From: Diatrype stigma
Lineage: Eukaryota > Ascomycota > Sordariomycetes > Xylariales > Diatrypaceae
DNA length: 64,000 bases
Assembly (NCBI GenBank): GCA_022225965.2
Contig: JAKJXP020000039.1
Span: forward strand, 349,612 to 413,611
Direction of reading: 5' to 3'
The position numbers and the translations under genes are program-made. The notes under the pieces were generated by a model, which saw only the letters and a program-made list of their open reading frames with translations, searched no databases and was not told the origin of the DNA. Shown piece by piece: positions 62,370 to 64,000 of the stretch; the first letter of the stretch is position 1, and every line of letters starts with the position of its first letter.

Positions 62370-63740
62370 AGCTAGGTGCAACAGGTAGGTAAATGGCAGC
62401 AGGTAGGTAGGTGGCAGTAGGTAGGTAGGTGGCAGCAGGTAGGTAGGTGGTAGTAGGTAGGTAGGTGGCAGCAATTACAGGTCGGTAACCCACATAAACT
62501 GAAGGTGCATCCAATCAGCGGGCTAGGATTGCAGCAGGTAGGTAGGTGGCAGTAGGTAAGTAAGTGGCAGCAGGTAGGTACCTAGGTAGGTGGCAGCAGC
62601 AGTTCGGCCGCTTACGTAAGCTAAGTGGCTTGCAACAGCTAGGTGCAACAATAGGTGCAATTGTAGGTGGCAGCAATTACAGGTCGGTGACCCACATAAA
62701 CTGAGGATGCACCCAATCAACGGGCCAGTATTGCAGCAGGTAGATAGGTGGCAGCAGGTAGGTAGGTGGCAGCAGGTAGGTAGGTGGCAGCAGGTAAGTA
62801 GGTGGCAGCAGGTAGGTAGGTGGCAGTAGGTAGGTAGGTGGCAGCAGGTAGGTAAGTGGCAGCAGCAGTTCGGCCGCTTACGTAAGCTAGGGGGCTTGCA
62901 ACAGCTAGGTGGTTTGGAACAGCTAGGTGTAGTTACAGCTAGGTGCAATTGTAGGTGCCAGCAGCTACTAGTACTAATACAGGTAGGTGACCCATATAAC
63001 TAAAGGATGCACCCAATCAGCGGGCCAGTATTGCAGCAGGTAGGTAAGTGGCAGCAGGTAGGTAAGTGGCAGTAAGTAGGTAGGTGGCAGCAGGTAGGTA
63101 GGTGGCAGCAGGTAAGTAAGTGGCAGTAGGTAGGTGGCAGCAGGTAGGTGGCAGTAGGTAAGTGGTATAAGGCACCTAGCTTACGTAAGCCACCTAGGCT
63201 GTAAGGGCCTTGATTGGGTGTATTATACGGAATTACGGGTCTGCCGGAATGGAAAAGCCCCCCCTCCCCCCCCCGAAGGAGGGGGGGAGGGGGGGTTAGG
63301 GGGGGAGGGGGGGCCGTTGGCAACTGGCACTGGAAGCTTTTGGGTATCTGGCACCTGGCGCTGCAGGTAGGTAGGTGGCAGCAGCAGTTAGGCTGCTTAC
63401 ATAAGCTAAAGGGCTGGCAATAGCTAGGTGGTTTGGAACAGCTAGGTGTAATTACAGCTAGATGCAATTGCAAATGCAATTGTAGGTGCCAGCAGCTACT
63501 AGTACTAATACAGGTAGGTGACCCATATAACTAGAGGATGTACCCAATCGGAGGGCTCGAACTGTGGCAGCAGGTAGGTGGCAGCAGGTAGGTAGGTGGC
63601 AGCAGGTAGGTAGGTGGCAGTAGGTAGGTAAGTGGCAGTAGGTAGGTAGGTGGCAGCAGGTAAGTAAGTAGCAGTAGGTAGGTAAGTGGCAGCAGGTAGG
63701 TGGCAGCAGGTAGGTGGTATAAGGCATCTAGCTTACGTAA
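62370..63740 (-). repeat. 15-bp minisatellite, inverted block
   Basis: The same unit in reverse (GTAGGTAGGTGGCAG) at about 62380-62470, 62530-62605, 62740-62865, 63030-63170 and 63553-63722, again separated by longer units with GGTGACCCACATAAACTGA or variants (62475, 62687, 62987, 63519). Extra spacer units contain the palindrome GCTTACGTAAGC (62876, 63180 and 63731). Confidence 0.95.
63190..63320. repeat. Duplicated unit with C-run/G-run hairpin (copy 1)
   Basis: A unit running from GATTGGGTGTATTATACGGA through GGGTCTGCCGGA to a long C-run/G-run inverted repeat around CCCGAAGGAGGG at about 63268-63285. The hairpin is followed by further G runs. A second copy of the same unit starts at about 63765 and reaches its hairpin at 63968-64000, cut by the window edge. 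Confidence 0.85.
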
Positions 63741-63785
63741 GCCATTTAGGCTGTAGGGGCCATGATTGGGTGTATTATACGGAAT

Positions 63786-63944
63786 TACGGGTCCAGGTAT
63801 GTAAGCTGTGGGCTGTAATTGGGTGCATCGTACGGAATTACGGGTCCAGGTACGTAAGCTGTGGGCTGCAATTGGGTGCATCGTACGGAATTACGGGTCC
63901 AGGTACGTAAGCTGTGGGCTGCAATTGGGTGCATCGTACGGAAT
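63786..63944. repeat. 53-bp tandem repeat, three copies
   Basis: Copies at 63786-63838, 63839-63891 and 63892-63944. The last two are identical and the first differs at two positions. Each contains GGTACGTAAGCTGTGGG (GTATG in the first) and ends CATCGTACGGAAT. Confidence 0.95.
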
Positions 63945-64000
63945 TACGGGTCTGCCGGAGTGGAAAAGCCCCCCCTCCCCCCCCCGAAGGAGGGGGGGAG
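63945..64000. repeat. C-run/G-run hairpin unit (copy 2, cut by window end)
   Basis: Follows the 53-bp tandem array directly and repeats TACGGGTCTGCCGGA(A/G)TGG plus the C-run and G-run arms seen in copy 1. Probably a larger repeat unit that continues beyond the window. Confidence 0.85.

Noticed and set aside
63285..63300. GGGGGTTAGGGGGG as a telomere repeat
   Set aside because: A single occurrence inside a G-run tract; no TTAGGG array.
61360..63740. CRISPR-like regular repeats
   Set aside because: Eukaryotic context; unit is 15 bp, tandem without unique spacers; a minisatellite.

Overview
This is a filamentous ascomycete nuclear contig. The genes have short GT-AG introns (about 50-170 nt) with CTAAC/CTGAC-like branch sites. 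The proteins match fungal families (HET-domain protein, fungal JmjN/JmjC demethylase, Ctf8, Taf10, Rsm19). One large AT-rich block looks mutated by RIP (repeat-induced point mutation), and the far end is a minisatellite region. The class is probably Sordariomycetes; that is inferred from protein style and I did not test it. Layout: 0-36 kb is ordinary gene-bearing DNA. In order it holds the 3' part of a PRPP synthetase (+), RPS6 (-), CTF8 (+), TAF10 (+), mitochondrial uS19 RSM19 (-), two small TA-flanked inverted-repeat elements, an M1 aminopeptidase (-), APC10/DOC1 (+), a POF1-like nucleotidylyltransferase (+), a HET-domain protein (-), a large JmjN-JmjC-PHD histone demethylase (+), the DEAH helicase PRP43 (+), a small basic protein (-) and a secreted amidase (+). 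From 36 to 47.6 kb the DNA has normal base composition but is nearly gene-empty. The only convincing gene there is a 118-residue orphan with a cysteine motif at 41.9 kb. From 47.6 to 60.95 kb lies an AT-rich island with no intact gene. It contains a gag-only Ty3/Gypsy-type LTR element with matching 213-bp LTRs and a 5-bp target duplication, a decayed Helitron with a readable Rep/helicase region, and two coding-type minisatellites. From 61 to 64 kb a dense 15-bp minisatellite runs in one orientation and then in the other, mixed with longer units, 53-bp tandem repeats and C/G-run hairpins. This may be subtelomeric, but no telomere array is visible. The left-hand genes are mostly unrelated housekeeping functions: nucleotide supply, cytosolic and mitochondrial translation, sister-chromatid cohesion, transcription, anaphase control and splicing. 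They are arranged as convergent, divergent and tandem pairs and do not form a cluster. No single new multi-gene system is evident. The most useful results are exon structures that plain ORF reading misses (a 16-nt micro-exon in RSM19, a 56-nt intron near the end of the demethylase gene, a possible mitochondrial leader on the aminopeptidase) and the structures of the repeats and mobile elements.
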